The notes below the pieces were generated by a model. The model saw only the letters and a program-made list of their open reading frames with translations. It searched no databases and had not been told where the DNA came from. Of a stretch of 64,000 nt of DNA, positions 25,590 to 37,273 are shown one piece after another. Each line of letters begins with the position of its first letter. Position 1 is the first letter of the stretch. The translations under genes and the position numbers were made by a program. Source of the stretch: Apus apus (taxonomy: Eukaryota; Chordata; Aves; Apodiformes; Apodidae). Location: assembly GCF_020740795.1 (NCBI RefSeq), contig NC_067285.1:37333318-37397317 (forward strand), given 5' to 3'.

Positions 25590-26034
25590 GTCACGGCCAC
25601 ACATTTTTAGGGTTGGTCTGCTCTGCCTTCAGTTCAAGTCCAAGGACTTCAGTACTGGTCTGTCCTCCTGGGTCTTGCTGCCCTCAGCTGTTCCTGGGCT
25701 TTCCCACAGACCTCCTGTATGAGCTTTAAAAAACAGCTTAGAATAGATCCTGTCCTCCCTTCGGGGACCAGAGCTGTGTGTGGGCACTACAGCATCTCCA
25801 TGGAGAGCAGAGAACAAACTGAAGCAACTTTGCTGACTCCTAATGTCCCCTTTCTGTCTCAGGAAGTAGCTCTTTTTGTTTGTTTCTAAATCATTTGAAA
25901 AGGGGTAGTTAGAAAATCCTGGGTGTCTTCCCTGGGTGAAGCACATCTCATTCGTATAGGAATGGCCATATGGGGTCAGACAAGAAGTCCCATCCATCTG
26001 TGCCAGCACATACAGAGCACAAGACTGCTGCAGC

Positions 26035-26405
26035 AAGACCTGGAGAAGAGAAGGCTCCAGGGAGACCTTAGAGCACCTTCCAGTGCCTGAAGGGGCTCCA
26101 GGAAAGCTGGGGAGGGGCTTGGGACAAGGGCAGGGAGGGGTGGGATGAGGGGCAATGTTCTTAAACTGGAGCAGGGTAGATTTAGTTTAGACATTAGGAA
26201 AAAGTTCTTCCCTGTGAGGGTGGGGAGAGCCTGGCCCAGGTTGCCCAGGGAAGCTGTGGCTGCCCCATCCCTGGCAGTGTTGAAGGGCAGGTTGGATGGG
26301 GCTTGGAGCAGCCTGGGCTGGTGGGAGGTGTCCCTGCCCATGCAGGGGGTGTTGGGACTGGATGGTCTTTAAGGTCCCTTCCAACCCAAACCAGTCTGTG
26401 GTTTC
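26035..26405 (+). mobile_element. CR1 LINE 3' end fragment
   Basis: Starts at 'gacctggagaagagaaggctc' and ends at 'cccttccaacccaaaccagtctgtg'. 3' UTR only. Confidence 0.9.
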
Positions 26406-27044
26406 CCAGTGCTATGCTCAGTGCTGCAGGGCTTCTCAGATGTTCTCTCTGTGTTTAACAGCCTGTGGTTATTTTCAGTTAAAAATAACGTGATCGAAGG
26501 TCCTGGAAGGATTAGCTGGCTCCCCTGTGCCAAGAAGAAGTGCTGACTTTCTGTGTCAGTTCAAAGTTCTTCTCAGCAATGAATTAGCCCTTGCTCAGAC
26601 CACATGTACCTTCCAGGGCTCCTTGACCCTGCTCATGGCTGCTTCAGGAGCCAAATGCCAGCAAGGCACTGGGGAGTCCAGCACAGAGTGCTTCCATCTG
26701 GGAAAAGAAAACCTACCAACGTTACCAAACTACCCAAGAGGAGAGTTCCCATCCCTGGCTGGCACTTCTGCAAAGTGTGTTTTTATAGAGTAAAATATGC
26801 AGAGCCTTAAAATCATGACAGCGAGGTGGTTTCAAGTGCAACCATCATTTCTCCTGATTAAATAACAACTCATAAGAAAAGGGCTGTTTATTAGCAGGAA
26901 GATTTATCATGGCTACAGAAGCCACAAAAGGGTATTCAGGCTGTCACCAGTGGCTTTTGTAGGACCAGAACAGCCCAGACAGGATCTTTAAACACCCAGA
27001 CCACAAGTTCTGTGTCTACTTAAGTCAGAGTAAAACCACCTATG

Positions 27045-27430
27045 GGAGTGGTAGGAAGATGTGCAGGGGGAGGTTTAGGTTGGACATTAGGAAGAGATTC
27101 TTCACCCAGAGGGTGGTGGAGCACTGGAATGGGCTCCCCAGGGAGGCAGGAATGGCACCAAACCCGACAATATTCAAGAAACACTTGGACAACACCCTCA
27201 GGGACATGGTGTGAACTTTGGGCTTGTCCTGTTCTGGGATGGGAGTTGGACTTGGTGACCCAGGCTGTCTGAGGAGGTGGATGAGCCACCATCCCTGGAG
27301 ACATCTAAGAAGACAGATGTGGTGCCAGGGGACAGGGTTTAGTGGTGGATGTGGCAGAGTTAGAGTTAGGGTAGTGGTTGGACTTGATGATCTTGAAGGT
27401 CTTTTCCAACCAGAGTGATGCTGTGATGCC
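27045..27430 (+). mobile_element. CR1 LINE 3' fragment with a compound tail
   Basis: Nearly identical to about 14902-15280, including the doubled 3'-end structure. Truncated at its 5' side at about 27045. Confidence 0.9.
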
Positions 27431-28056
27431 CTGATACCAGTGGCAGCAGCAGAGTGACATTCAAAAATTCCCACAAGATAAACAGCAGCTTTGGCTAAAT
27501 ACAACCAACTGGATTTTACCTTAGGAAAAGCTGAGAGGTAGGTTTGAAGTTCAAGGGTGATGTAAGGACAGACTGAGCCACCGTTTCAAGTGAAGCTGTT
27601 TTGTCAACTTGCTGTGTAAAAACAAGCAACGTCTGTTTGCAGTGAGACACTCTGCTCAGCCCCAGAGCTCAGCTGGAATTCCTCAGGCCAAAATGACAGG
27701 GAAGCTGAAGCAGAGGTTTTCTGAAAGGAACAAGCTGCAACCTTATCGTGGAGGAGGGAACATCTGACAGTGAACAACAAGGCCCTAGGGTCACCTTTTT
27801 AAAAAAAAAAATAATCTTTTTCCAGCCCTGTGATTTCCCAAAAATAGACTCACTCGCCAGGAATGTCACGTTCATCTCACGATATTTATACCTCTACACT
27901 GGATGGGATTTGTTTCCTTATCCTGTTAATGCAGCATGTGATTAGTATCTTTACTGCACACACAGATGTATATTTTCTGTGTCAGAAAGGAAAGCAACTG
28001 GCATTTCCCATTACTGAGTGATAATTGTAGGTGGCTGGTTTTCATAAAGATTAAGG

Positions 28057-28700
28057 AATCACAGAATCACAGAATGCCTTGGGTTGGAAGGGACCTCTGA
28101 AGGTCATCTAGTCCAACCCCTCTACAATAAGCAGGAACATCTTTAACTAGATCAGGTTGCTCAGAGACCCATCAAGCCTGACCTTGAATGTCTCCAGGGA
28201 TGGGGCCCCCACCACCTCTCTAGGCAACCCGTTCCAGTGATCCTCATATTAAAGAACTTAATCCTAATGTCCAACCTAAACCTACCTTCTCTAGCTTGAA
28301 ACCATCACCCCTTGGCCTATTGTTACACGGTCTTGTGAACAGTTCTTCCCCAGCCTTCCTACAGGCCCCTTTCAGGTATTGGAAGATGTCCTAAGGTCTC
28401 CCCAGAGTCTTCTCCTCTCCAGGCTGAACACCCCCAACTCCCTCAGCCTGTCTTCATAAGAGGGGTCCTCCAGCCCTCTGATCATTTTGGTTGCCCTTCT
28501 CTGGACACATTCCAACAGGTCCATACCCTTCTTGTGTTGGGGGCTCCAGAGCTGGACACAGAACTCTAGGTGAGGTCTCACCAGGGCAGAGCAGAGGGGC
28601 AGAATCACCTCTCTCCATCTGCTGGCCACACTTCTCTTGATGCAGCCCAGAAGTGCAGACAGTGCCTGAGCAAAAGGGGATCCAAAGATGAGCTGAAGCA
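28057..28700 (-). mobile_element. CR1 LINE 3' fragment with ORF2 C-terminus
   Basis: The tail is at 28057 ('gaatcacagaatcacagaatg'), then 3' UTR. An open minus-strand stretch at 28701-28372 encodes the end of the CR1 ORF2 protein ([20 protein letters not shown], then a VQRRATKMI motif). This is the best preserved coding remnant of a CR1 here, but it is only about 109 codons. Confidence 0.93.
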
Positions 28701-29354
28701 AAGTGAATTATTATCCTGACATGTTAAATAAAAAGCTTTACAAAATCAATAGGGAGCCATGTGCCATTGACACAACAAATGCAAGAGTGAATTCCAACAA
28801 GGGAAACCTGCCAAAAAGAAAAGATTTTGTCCTGATATCAGTGAAGGAAACAAAGACACTCCATCTGGGTAAATGGCAAGAAAGCCTAAAGAAATAACAA
28901 CTCCCATCCTGCACTATTTCCCCTGTCCTAAAAGCAGTGACTTCAAAATGAGACCCTGCAGCTTATGAAAGTCTGAAGCCTGACTTCAAGCCTTCTGACC
29001 AGAGCAGCTCACTGCCTTCAACAAAGCCCCAGCAGACCCTGGAAGGCCCCAAGGGCAGGAAGAATAAGAACGCTGCAGTTTGACCATCTTATCAAGCAGC
29101 AACTCCCCCCACCTGCAGTTTGTTTCTGTACAAGAGTGGGCACGAAGATTTGCTTCCTTGACCACAGCAGTAACAACAAATAAAAACTTGCCTGGATTGC
29201 TGGTTTAGCCTGCCATGCAGTCTGAGGAAGTGGAGTAACACCCTCTCCCATTTTGCTTCAAAAGAAGCTTTCCCTTCTCTCACAGTGGGGTCGCACTGGT
29301 CCCTCTCTCCTGGGCTGTTCCAGGAGTCTCCCTGACCCCACCCCCAGGATGGAG

Positions 29355-29685
29355 ACCTGAAGGGGCTCCAGGAAAGCTGGGGAGGGACTTGTGACAAGGG
29401 CAGGGAGTGAGAGGACAAGGGAGACTGGATTAAAACTCAAAGAGGGGAGATTTAGGTTAGACACAAGGAGGAAATTCTTTGCTGTGAGGGTGGTGAGAGG
29501 CTGGAAAAGGCTGCCCAGGGAAGCTGTGGCTGCCCCATCCCTGGCAGAGTTGAAGGGCAGGTTGGATGGGGCTTGGAGCAGCCTGGGCTGGTGGGAGGTG
29601 TCCCTGCCCATGCAGGGGGTTGGGACTAGCTGAGCTTTAATGTCCCTTCCAGCCCAGCCCAGTCTGTGATTCAATGATTCTATTA
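29355..29685 (+). mobile_element. CR1 LINE 3' end fragment
   Basis: 3' UTR from 'gaaggggctccaggaaagctg' to 'cagtctgtgattcaatgattc'. Confidence 0.9.
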
Positions 29686-30664
29686 TTTTAGCACTGAAGA
29701 AGGGATCTAGGAGTTAATGCTTGGTGTTTACTTCTCCTCTTGTGTGAGAGCATTGGAAATAGAGTCATCTCTCTGGCTTCCTAATGCCTCACCATCTCTC
29801 ACATCCACCTGAGAAGAAAGTGAAGCTTCACAAAAGAGGGCAGGGAAGAGCAGGCAGAGAAGAAAAATGAGCCAGCAGTGAGTAGTTACCTCCCAAGGAA
29901 GACAAAAAGTTATGAAAAAAGTTATGAATTTAACTAGTCCTTATAAGAAAGACATTTTGAGTGGAACGTAGCTTGTCTCTAGACTTCTTGGAGGCCCTGA
30001 GATTGTAAACAGCCTCTTACATCCATTGGCAGATAAAAGTTAATGTGTTTTTTCCAATGATCAACACTTTAAAAAAAAAAAAAGAAAAAACAGAAAATAC
30101 AGGAATTCAATAGCAGCATCATAAGGATGATTGACTGCCTTAGGATCGGGAGAAATGTCACCAGACAACATTTTATTTGCTGAATCTGTTTGAAAGGTGG
30201 TTTGGTCATGAAGAAAATCTGTCTTGGATGGCTGGTGTAATTTTAGAAAGTTGCTGACCAGCCATGACTGCTCATCTGCTGAATAAACTGGCTCTGTGCC
30301 CCTGTTTCCTGAATGATATAGCGAGACGTGGCACAACAGGGGCTTCACTTCATGCCAGCTCCTGACACTGACATTTTCTGCTGCTCTTTCAGAGCTTTTC
30401 CATCCCTCTTTTCACACGGGGGTGGATGGTGCTGGTCAGGGGAGGTCACACTGCCAGCTTTGTCACTAACATCCCCATTGTCTTGGGCAAGAAGCTGGGC
30501 TGTAACCACGTGCTGCAGGCTTGAACATCTGGTTGGAAGCAGAGCAGCAGAACAGGGCAGAGGAGTGAAGCACGGTGTCTTAGCAGGCTCAGCTCTGCAG
30601 TCAGAGGCAGGCAAACCACCTCATTCCTCTCACTGAGCTGGGTAAATTTATCTTGAGGTCATGG

Positions 30665-31020
30665 CATCCTGGAATGGTTGGGGTTGGAAGGGACCTTATA
30701 GATAATTTACATCCACCTGCCCCTGCATGGGCAGGGACACCTCCCACCAGCCCAGGTTGCTCCAAGCCCCATCCAACCTGCCCTTCAACACTGCCAGGGA
30801 TGGGGCAGCCACAGCTTCCCTGGGCAACCTGGGCCAGGGTCTCACCACCCTCACAACAAAGAATTTCCTCCTAATGTCTCATCTGAATCTCTGCTCTTCC
30901 AGTTTTAAGCCATTACCCCCTTGTCCTCTTGATAGAAGCCCTTGTCAAAAGCCACCCCCCAGCTTTTCTAGAGCTCCTTCAGGTACTGGAAGGCCTCTGT
31001 GAGGTCTCCCTGGAGAGGTT
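30665..31020 (-). mobile_element. CR1 LINE 3' end fragment
   Basis: The minus-strand tail is at 30665-30690 ('gaatggttggggttggaaggg'); 3' UTR runs to about 31020. Confidence 0.9.
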
Positions 31021-33589
31021 ACTGGTCAGGCAGGTCATCTACTCTTACACTGGAAGGCTGTTCCCAGATTAGAAACCTCCCAACATCCAGCCCACATTCA
31101 GTCATGTCCAGTTTGCCCCCATCTGCATGTCTTCAGGCAAGAGGTGCACCACACCAGCAGCTCTTCTGTGCAACCGTTGCCCTTGGGGGAACGTGACTGT
31201 GGTTGGCTGGTGCTGCCTGTGCAGCCTGAACCTTGATCTGTCTCTGCTGACATTATCTCTTCTGACCTGACTCCATCTCATATTTACCATATTGCCACAC
31301 GGATGGCTCACAGCTCCTCATCTCCTCAAGCCCCTCTCTTCCTCTGTTGTTCTGAGCTGATGAGCTTGCCATTTGCTACCAGAGCAGAGTTTTTCATTGG
31401 TAAATTTCCACCCATCTCTGGCTGGTTGTTCTCTATATGGTCACAGTCAAGCTTTGTGCTGTCAGCAGCCTTCATTATGATGGACTTCTGGCCATCCCAG
31501 CCCAAACACAATCCGACAGATCCATAAAAAAGGTTGCCACTGGATTAGTTGTTACACTTCCATGATCCACTCTTGCAACTAGTCCCTTGCCTTGAGCATG
31601 TCACAATCTTGGAGGTTTTTTTTCCTGCCTTCTATTTGGTGAAAATACAACCCAGAAATGTAGCTTTTCAGCACACAGAGCACACATCCACACTGTGTAG
31701 TTTTCTTGTCCTCTTATGTAAAAAAATACCCTGTTATTATTTATTTTTACCCTTGAAAAACCTAGTCTGGCTGGATTTGGAAGGTTTCTGAATATATCTC
31801 TGCCTTTTTCAAACTCCAAGCTGTTCCATGGCCTGTTTGCCATGTGGGATCACACTGCTCAAGAGCTGGAAGGGCTTGACCTGCTCCGGAAAGACAAGCC
31901 CTATCATTATGGGGTTGTCATGCTGATGGGGTTGCCCACACAGGGTGAAGCCACACCACCAGACCAAAAACACTGCTTGCAAAGAGGTCAAACCACTTAC
32001 AGTCCCCAGAGGTTTCCCTGTTTGCTGGGAGAAGCAGCCTTGTGTCACACGGCCTCCTTCCTGAGGAGTTTCAGTGTCATGGAGAATGGAGAGCAGGTTG
32101 TGGCACTCAGGGCTTCAGAGAGCTCCATGTTCCTCACACAGGAGCAAGTGGGACCAAGACCCCAGGGACTGGGTGGCCAGCTGAAAAAGCAGAGTGGCAA
32201 AAGGTCACGAAATCAGAGGTGTAACCACAGTTATAGAGATGCAGTCATACTCAGTATTAACCCAGGTCAAGGGTCTAATGAAATGAATTCTCTTTTTCTC
32301 CTCCACACACAGAAGCTCACGTGCTATATTATGCAGAGTCATTTTCCTCCTGGAACAATTTACAGATCCATTATAGTGGGTAATTATGTAGGAGATGGAA
32401 TTTATGTTCTTCTTGGTGTTTTATAAAACAACCTCAATAGGTTTCAGAACAACCTAGGGCAGTGTTTCCTGAAAACTATGTTATAGGTAGTTGCCTGCTG
32501 GCTTTGTTATAAAAGATGATAAGATAGAAATGACTTGTGGATAGATATGCCTAATATAAACTAAAGAAGATCATATGAAATTATGATGGAGCATTTGGGT
32601 TTGTTCCACTCTGGACCTCTTTTCAGACTGAAATCCAAATTACTTCTCCACACTGGTATTGAAATACTTACTTACAAATTTAGTCCAGCTTTGTAAAACT
32701 AGAAAGCTCCCAGGAATAATTTCTGAGGAACCATGTATTTCTAGAAGAGCTGCACTAGACAAACAATCAAAACACTTCTGTTTGTCTCACTGGTTTTGAG
32801 TTACCACTGTTTTATAGTAAACAATGTCCTTTTTAAAATATATATATATTTTAAAATAATAACTAGTTATCAGACTCATCTCCTTGCAAAAACTTGTGTA
32901 TTTCATGTTCAACCTGAGTCCTTTTCCAGCACAGCTCCACAACCAGTGAAATACATGGGCAATCATTAAGAGTTTGTTTATCTGTTTAATGTGCTAGCAA
33001 TAAAAACGAGGTGCAGTGGGTGTCCCACCTCTTCACTGGAGAGATCATCTTCTGAATAATCTAGGGGTTGCTCCCTGTTCTTTCAGACCCTTATTGTAGC
33101 TTAAAGACAGCAGCAGGATCTTGGTGACACACGCAGCGATAGAAACTGGTATGAAGAATCCTGGTGTAAAATCACCTTGTGCGTGACAACTCCCCTGGAG
33201 TATTTTAAATAGGAAATAAAAGTCTTGGAACTGGTCACATCCCATGCAGAACGGGAAACATACATACTGTGTTTGTTCAAAATGGTCTTTTGCATCCTGG
33301 TAGAGAATCTGACTTTGCTCCTCCTTCCTGAAGTTACCATTTCAAATCCTTCTGGTCTCTAAAGAAGGGACAGAACTTGAACTTAGGTTACAAGTGCCCA
33401 TCTGCCTCTCAGTGCTGTTCTTCTTTGGTCCTTCCCAGCAACTGCCTCGAGATCCCAGTGCAGGAAAAGCAGCCTCCTGTGCAGGGCTCAGGTGAACAGG
33501 CTTTGAACAGCAGCAGAAACACTGAAGCACTCAGTGCTGCAACCAGGGTGCAGCTGGAACAGAGCCCCAGCAGAACAACTGCACGTAGA

Positions 33590-34168
33590 GCCTCTCTCTT
33601 GCCCCTGTGCTGGGCACTGGTGGGGCTGCACCTCAAGCACTGGGTGCAGTTCTGGGCCCCTCACTGCAAGAATGACATTGAGGGGCTGAAGCATGTCCAG
33701 AGGAGCTACCAAGCTGGTGAAGGGGCTGGAGAACAAGTCCTGTGAGGACAGGCTGAGAGAGCTGGGATTGTTCAGTTTGAAGAAGAGGAGGCTGAGGGGA
33801 GACCTCGTTGCTCTCTACAACTGCCTGAAAGGAGGTTGTAGGGAGGTGGGAGTTGGGCTTTTCTCCCAAGTGGATAATGACAGGACCAGAGGAAATGGCC
33901 TGAAGCTGCCCCAGGGGAGGTTTAGACTGGATATTAGGAAGAATTTCTTTACCCAAAGAGTGGTTGGACACTGGAAGGGGCTGCCCAGGGAGGTGGTGGA
34001 GTCACCATCCCTGGAGGTGTTTAAAAGAAATACAGTTGTGGTGCTTAAGGACATGATTTAAGCACTGAAAGGGTACATTAGGTTATGGTAGGGGGATTTA
34101 GGTTATGGTTGGACTTGATGATCTTCCAGGTCCCTTCCAACCAGGATGATTCCATGATTCTATGATTC
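33590..34168 (+). mobile_element. CR1 LINE 3' fragment with ORF2 remnant
   Basis: Begins in the ORF2 C-terminal region (WALVGLHLKHWVQFWAPHC in frame), frameshifts, then 3' UTR to a 'gattccatgattctatgattc' tail. It has a small internal duplication of 'ttaggttatgg' near 34078-34110. Confidence 0.9.
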
Positions 34169-34594
34169 AAGTGAGGTCAATCTGATGACAGCTGACATGC
34201 TTGCTGCTAGGTATTGAGAGATCACACATCCAACCCCTTCTTAGCTGCATGTCTATGAAACAAACAGGACGAAATCCTCACTCTCAACTATCTGCCCTAA
34301 AAGTCTCCATTATGTTTGGTGAAAGTAAACTCTCACACTACAGAGGGCTGAGACTTCAACAAGAGAATTTTCTTTGCATCCTGTACTGTTTCCTTTCCCA
34401 AAGCCACCAGGAAACGTGGCAAGTAGCCCTGCACAGTGTCGCTGTGAGACGGGTAAGTCACAACACTAGTTCAACACAGAGCCCATCATTTCACCCAGAA
34501 ACTTTCAAACAGTTTTTCCTATATTTTCTATCCCCTTTCTTTCTCAGCTTTAAAGCTTTGCCTGCCCTAACTGGAACACAAACAGGTTGCTCAG

Positions 34595-34742
34595 ATAAGT
34601 TGTGCCCCATCCCTGCAAGTGTTCAAGGCCAAGTTGGATGGGCTTGAAACAACCTGGTGTCCCTGCTCTTAAGGAGGGTTGGAACTAGTTGGTCTTTAAG
34701 GTCTCTTCCAACCCAAACCAGTCTCTGATTCTATGATTCTAT
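34595..34742 (+). mobile_element. CR1 LINE tail fragment
   Basis: About 150 bp ending 'cccaaaccagtctctgattc' and two 'tatgattc'-type units. Confidence 0.9.
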
Positions 34743-36507
34743 GAACTGTTTGAGCCTTAGCACATCATTGCATTAACACTTTGGTTTAGTTACTGATGAG
34801 CAGGGAGACAGGTGACATTCATACTTTCCAACAGATTATCACTAGTTGACTAAATACATCATGAAAATCTATTTAGTCAAGGAAAATTCTCAACTGTATA
34901 TAAGCAACAGCCAGACGGTGTGGGCAGGGAGTAAAGTGCCTGAGCTTTCTGTGCCTAAACATAGTCTCCCCAAGACCTTCTATGGACCAAAAGCTAAGCC
35001 CTTTTACTGATACCTGAGATGTCCTTGACAACCTCAAGCCTTGCTTTAGCTGCAAATAATTCAGTTCCCTTAGCTACAAGCTGATAACTGTTCAGTACTG
35101 AGGCATTTTTGCAAATGCTTAGAGCACTGGGGGATGTTTTGCTTGCACATTTGCCCGAGCTGTTTTATAACCCAACGTGTCACAGGCTCACTCAGGCTTT
35201 TCCACCGGATGCCTCTTTGTATTCTTTGCTTTTCTAAGCCCTTCTAAGCTTTTCTGGAGAGGCCATTACAATGCCCTCATGCCGTGCTGCCAGTGATGCC
35301 AGCAGGGTGTGAGGATTATAGCTGGTAAGGGTGCCTCTCTGTTCACTGTTCTGGCTGGATCCGCCCCAGGCTGCAAATGTCACATTCCCTCTGGTTTGAC
35401 TTTTCCACAGCCATGTATTTCCACTTAGAACTCACTCCTGCTGGGAACACATAAGCCATGTTAAAAAAGCATAATGCCCCACAGTGCCCTTGACCCCCAA
35501 AGCACCATCCTTGGCAGCAATGATCTACACCCCTCCTTCTCAGCCCAGTGCTTTGGGTGGAATTCAGCAGCTTTTGGGCAAAAAGCTGAAAAACACCCTT
35601 AAAAAAGCCCACTCACAGTTCTTCTGACACACCATATGGGCCAGTGTGGAGAAGGACGATGAAGCTCATGGTGGATGCCAAGCCCTGCTGAAGCATGAGC
35701 AAAGGGGGGAGTAAGGGTCGATGCTTTAGCATTGCAAGGGGCCATAATTGGCCAAAAATGGGCATTTTTTCCCTCCCATGGGTGCAGCCCCGAGGGTAGG
35801 TAGCACTGCCTGAGGGGGCCTGCTGCCTCACCCAGCATTGCCCCTTGTTGGACAGATGCCCTCCTGAGGCAGGCAGAAGGAGAGAGCCGGCACCTTTAGT
35901 GTTCTGAGGAGCCATAAATGGGTGAAAAAAGGTGTTGTTTTTTTTCCCCATATGGGTGAGTCCTGAGAGTAGACAGTCCAAGCTGAGCTGAACCAGCCAG
36001 GCCTGAGGAGAGCTGCCTCCTCCCCTGCCTCACCTGTGTGGCAGGTGCCCTTCCAAGGCAGGCACAAGGAAGGTGTCGCAGGCTTTAATGCTAAAAGGAT
36101 CCATAAATGCGTGAAAAAGGCTTTTTTTGCCCCACATAGGTGGTGAAGTCCAGAGGGGAACGGTCCAAGCTGAGGGGAGCCAGCACCATTCTCCCCGTAC
36201 CTCACCCAGGACTGTCCCCTTATCTGGCAGGTGCTCTCCCAGGGCAGGCACAAGGAGGGAATCATGGACTTTAGTGTCATGAGGAGCCATAAATGGGTGA
36301 AAAAAGTGAGGTTTTTTTCCCCATGCAGGTGCAGCCCTGAGGGGAGGTAGCCCGGCCTGAGAGGAGCTGCCACCTCCCCTGCGGCTGCCCTCCCAAGGCA
36401 GGCAGGAGGAGGGAATCATGGGCTTTAGTGGTGAGAGGATCCATAAATGGGTGAAAAAGGCATTTTTTTCCCCTACATGGGTGAAGTCCTGAGGGGACAC
36501 AGAGAGC

Positions 36508-37045
36508 CTAAGCTGAGGGGGGACACAGACAGCCCATGCTGAGGGGACACAGACAGCCCATGCTGAGGACACAGACAGCCCATGCTGAGGGGACACAGAC
36601 AGCCCATGCTGAGGACACAGACAGCCCATGCTGAGGACACAGACAGCCCATGCTGAGGGGACACAGCCCAAGCTGAGGGGACACAGCCCAAGCTGAGGGG
36701 ACACAGACAGCCCAAGCTGAGGGGACACAGACAGCCCATGCTGAGGGGACACAGCCCAAGCTGAGGGGACACAGACAGCCCATGCTGAGGGGACACAGCC
36801 CAAGCTGAGGGGGGACACAGCCCAAGCTGAGGGGACACAGACAGCCCAAGCTGAGGGGGGACAGCCCAAGCTGAGGGGGGACAGACAGCCCAAGCTGAGG
36901 GGGGACAGACAGCCCAAGCTGAGGGGACACAGCCCAAGCTGAGGGGACACAGACAGCCCAAGCTGAGGGGGGACACAGACAGCCCAAGCTGAGGGGGGAC
37001 ACAGACAGCCCAAGCTGAGGGGGGACACAGACAGCCCAAGCTGAG
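36508..37045 (+). repeat. Minisatellite, ~24 units of 20-26 bp, nested in a promoter-like monomer
   Basis: About 24 copies of 'ggggacacagacagccca(a/t)gctga' occur with 20-, 22- and 26-bp length variants (loss of 'gaca' or gain of 'gg'). A single related segment, '(a/g)acagtccaagctga' or 'aacggtccaagctgag', is present in the neighbouring monomers, so the array probably expanded from it. The open minus-strand frames across it (repeated SLGCLCP/SAWAV peptides) are a by-product of the unit having few stops. Confidence 0.93.
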
Positions 37046-37105
37046 AGGAGCCGAAGCCGCCACCACCTCCCCGGGCCGCCCCTCGCCTGGCGGGCTGCCT
37101 CCCGG

Positions 37106-37273
37106 GGCAGGCACAAGGAAGGAATCGCGGGCCGCAGGATAACGAGGAGCCCCCCCCGGGTGGGAAAGGCGGGATTTCTGCCCACGATGCCGCCCCCGGG
37201 GGGAGGCAGCGCGGCCCGTCCCGCCCGGGCCGGCCCCTTATCTAGCGGCCCCGCCCTTCCCGCGGCAGCCGCC
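37106..37273 (+). promoter_or_regulatory. MINPP1: MINPP1 core promoter / 5' leader inside a CpG island
   Basis: CpG-dense sequence directly upstream of the ATG. It contains a GC-box-like CCCCGCCC at 37249-37256, a GATA-type TTATCT at 37238-37243, and no clear TATA box. The CpG-rich tract continues through exon 1 to about 37870. The segment is also the last monomer of the upstream tandem array, sharing the 'ggcaggcacaagg' anchor and the 'ccccttatct' block with older copies. The exact start of transcription cannot be seen. Confidence 0.7.

Larger units (their letters stand above)
22970..35672. other. Intergenic stretch upstream of the MINPP1 promoter array, no supported gene
   Basis: Between the listed CR1 and LTR elements lie unique segments, the longest at about 31021-33589 and 34743-35672. 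None contains a recognisable exon, RNA gene or further transposon. Confidence 0.55.
35673..37273 (+). repeat. Tandem array of ~155-190 bp promoter-like monomers upstream of MINPP1
   Basis: The anchor 'ggcaggca(c/g)(a/g)agg' recurs at 35868, 36057, 36243, 36397 and 37106; a more diverged copy lies at about 35673-35867. Each monomer also repeats a 'gaggagccataaatgggtgaaa'-like block (in copies 2-5), a T-rich run, 'ccc-ca-atgggtg-agtcctgagggg' and 'cccctt(a/g)t(c/t)tgg-ag'. Spacings are about 189, 186 and 154 bp, then 709 bp where a minisatellite interrupts a copy. The last copy (37106-37260) is CpG-rich and abuts the MINPP1 start. Minus-strand translation shows the periodicity as repeated FFTHLW..L..LK...PSLCLPWE-like peptides, which I regard as non-coding. 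Confidence 0.8.
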
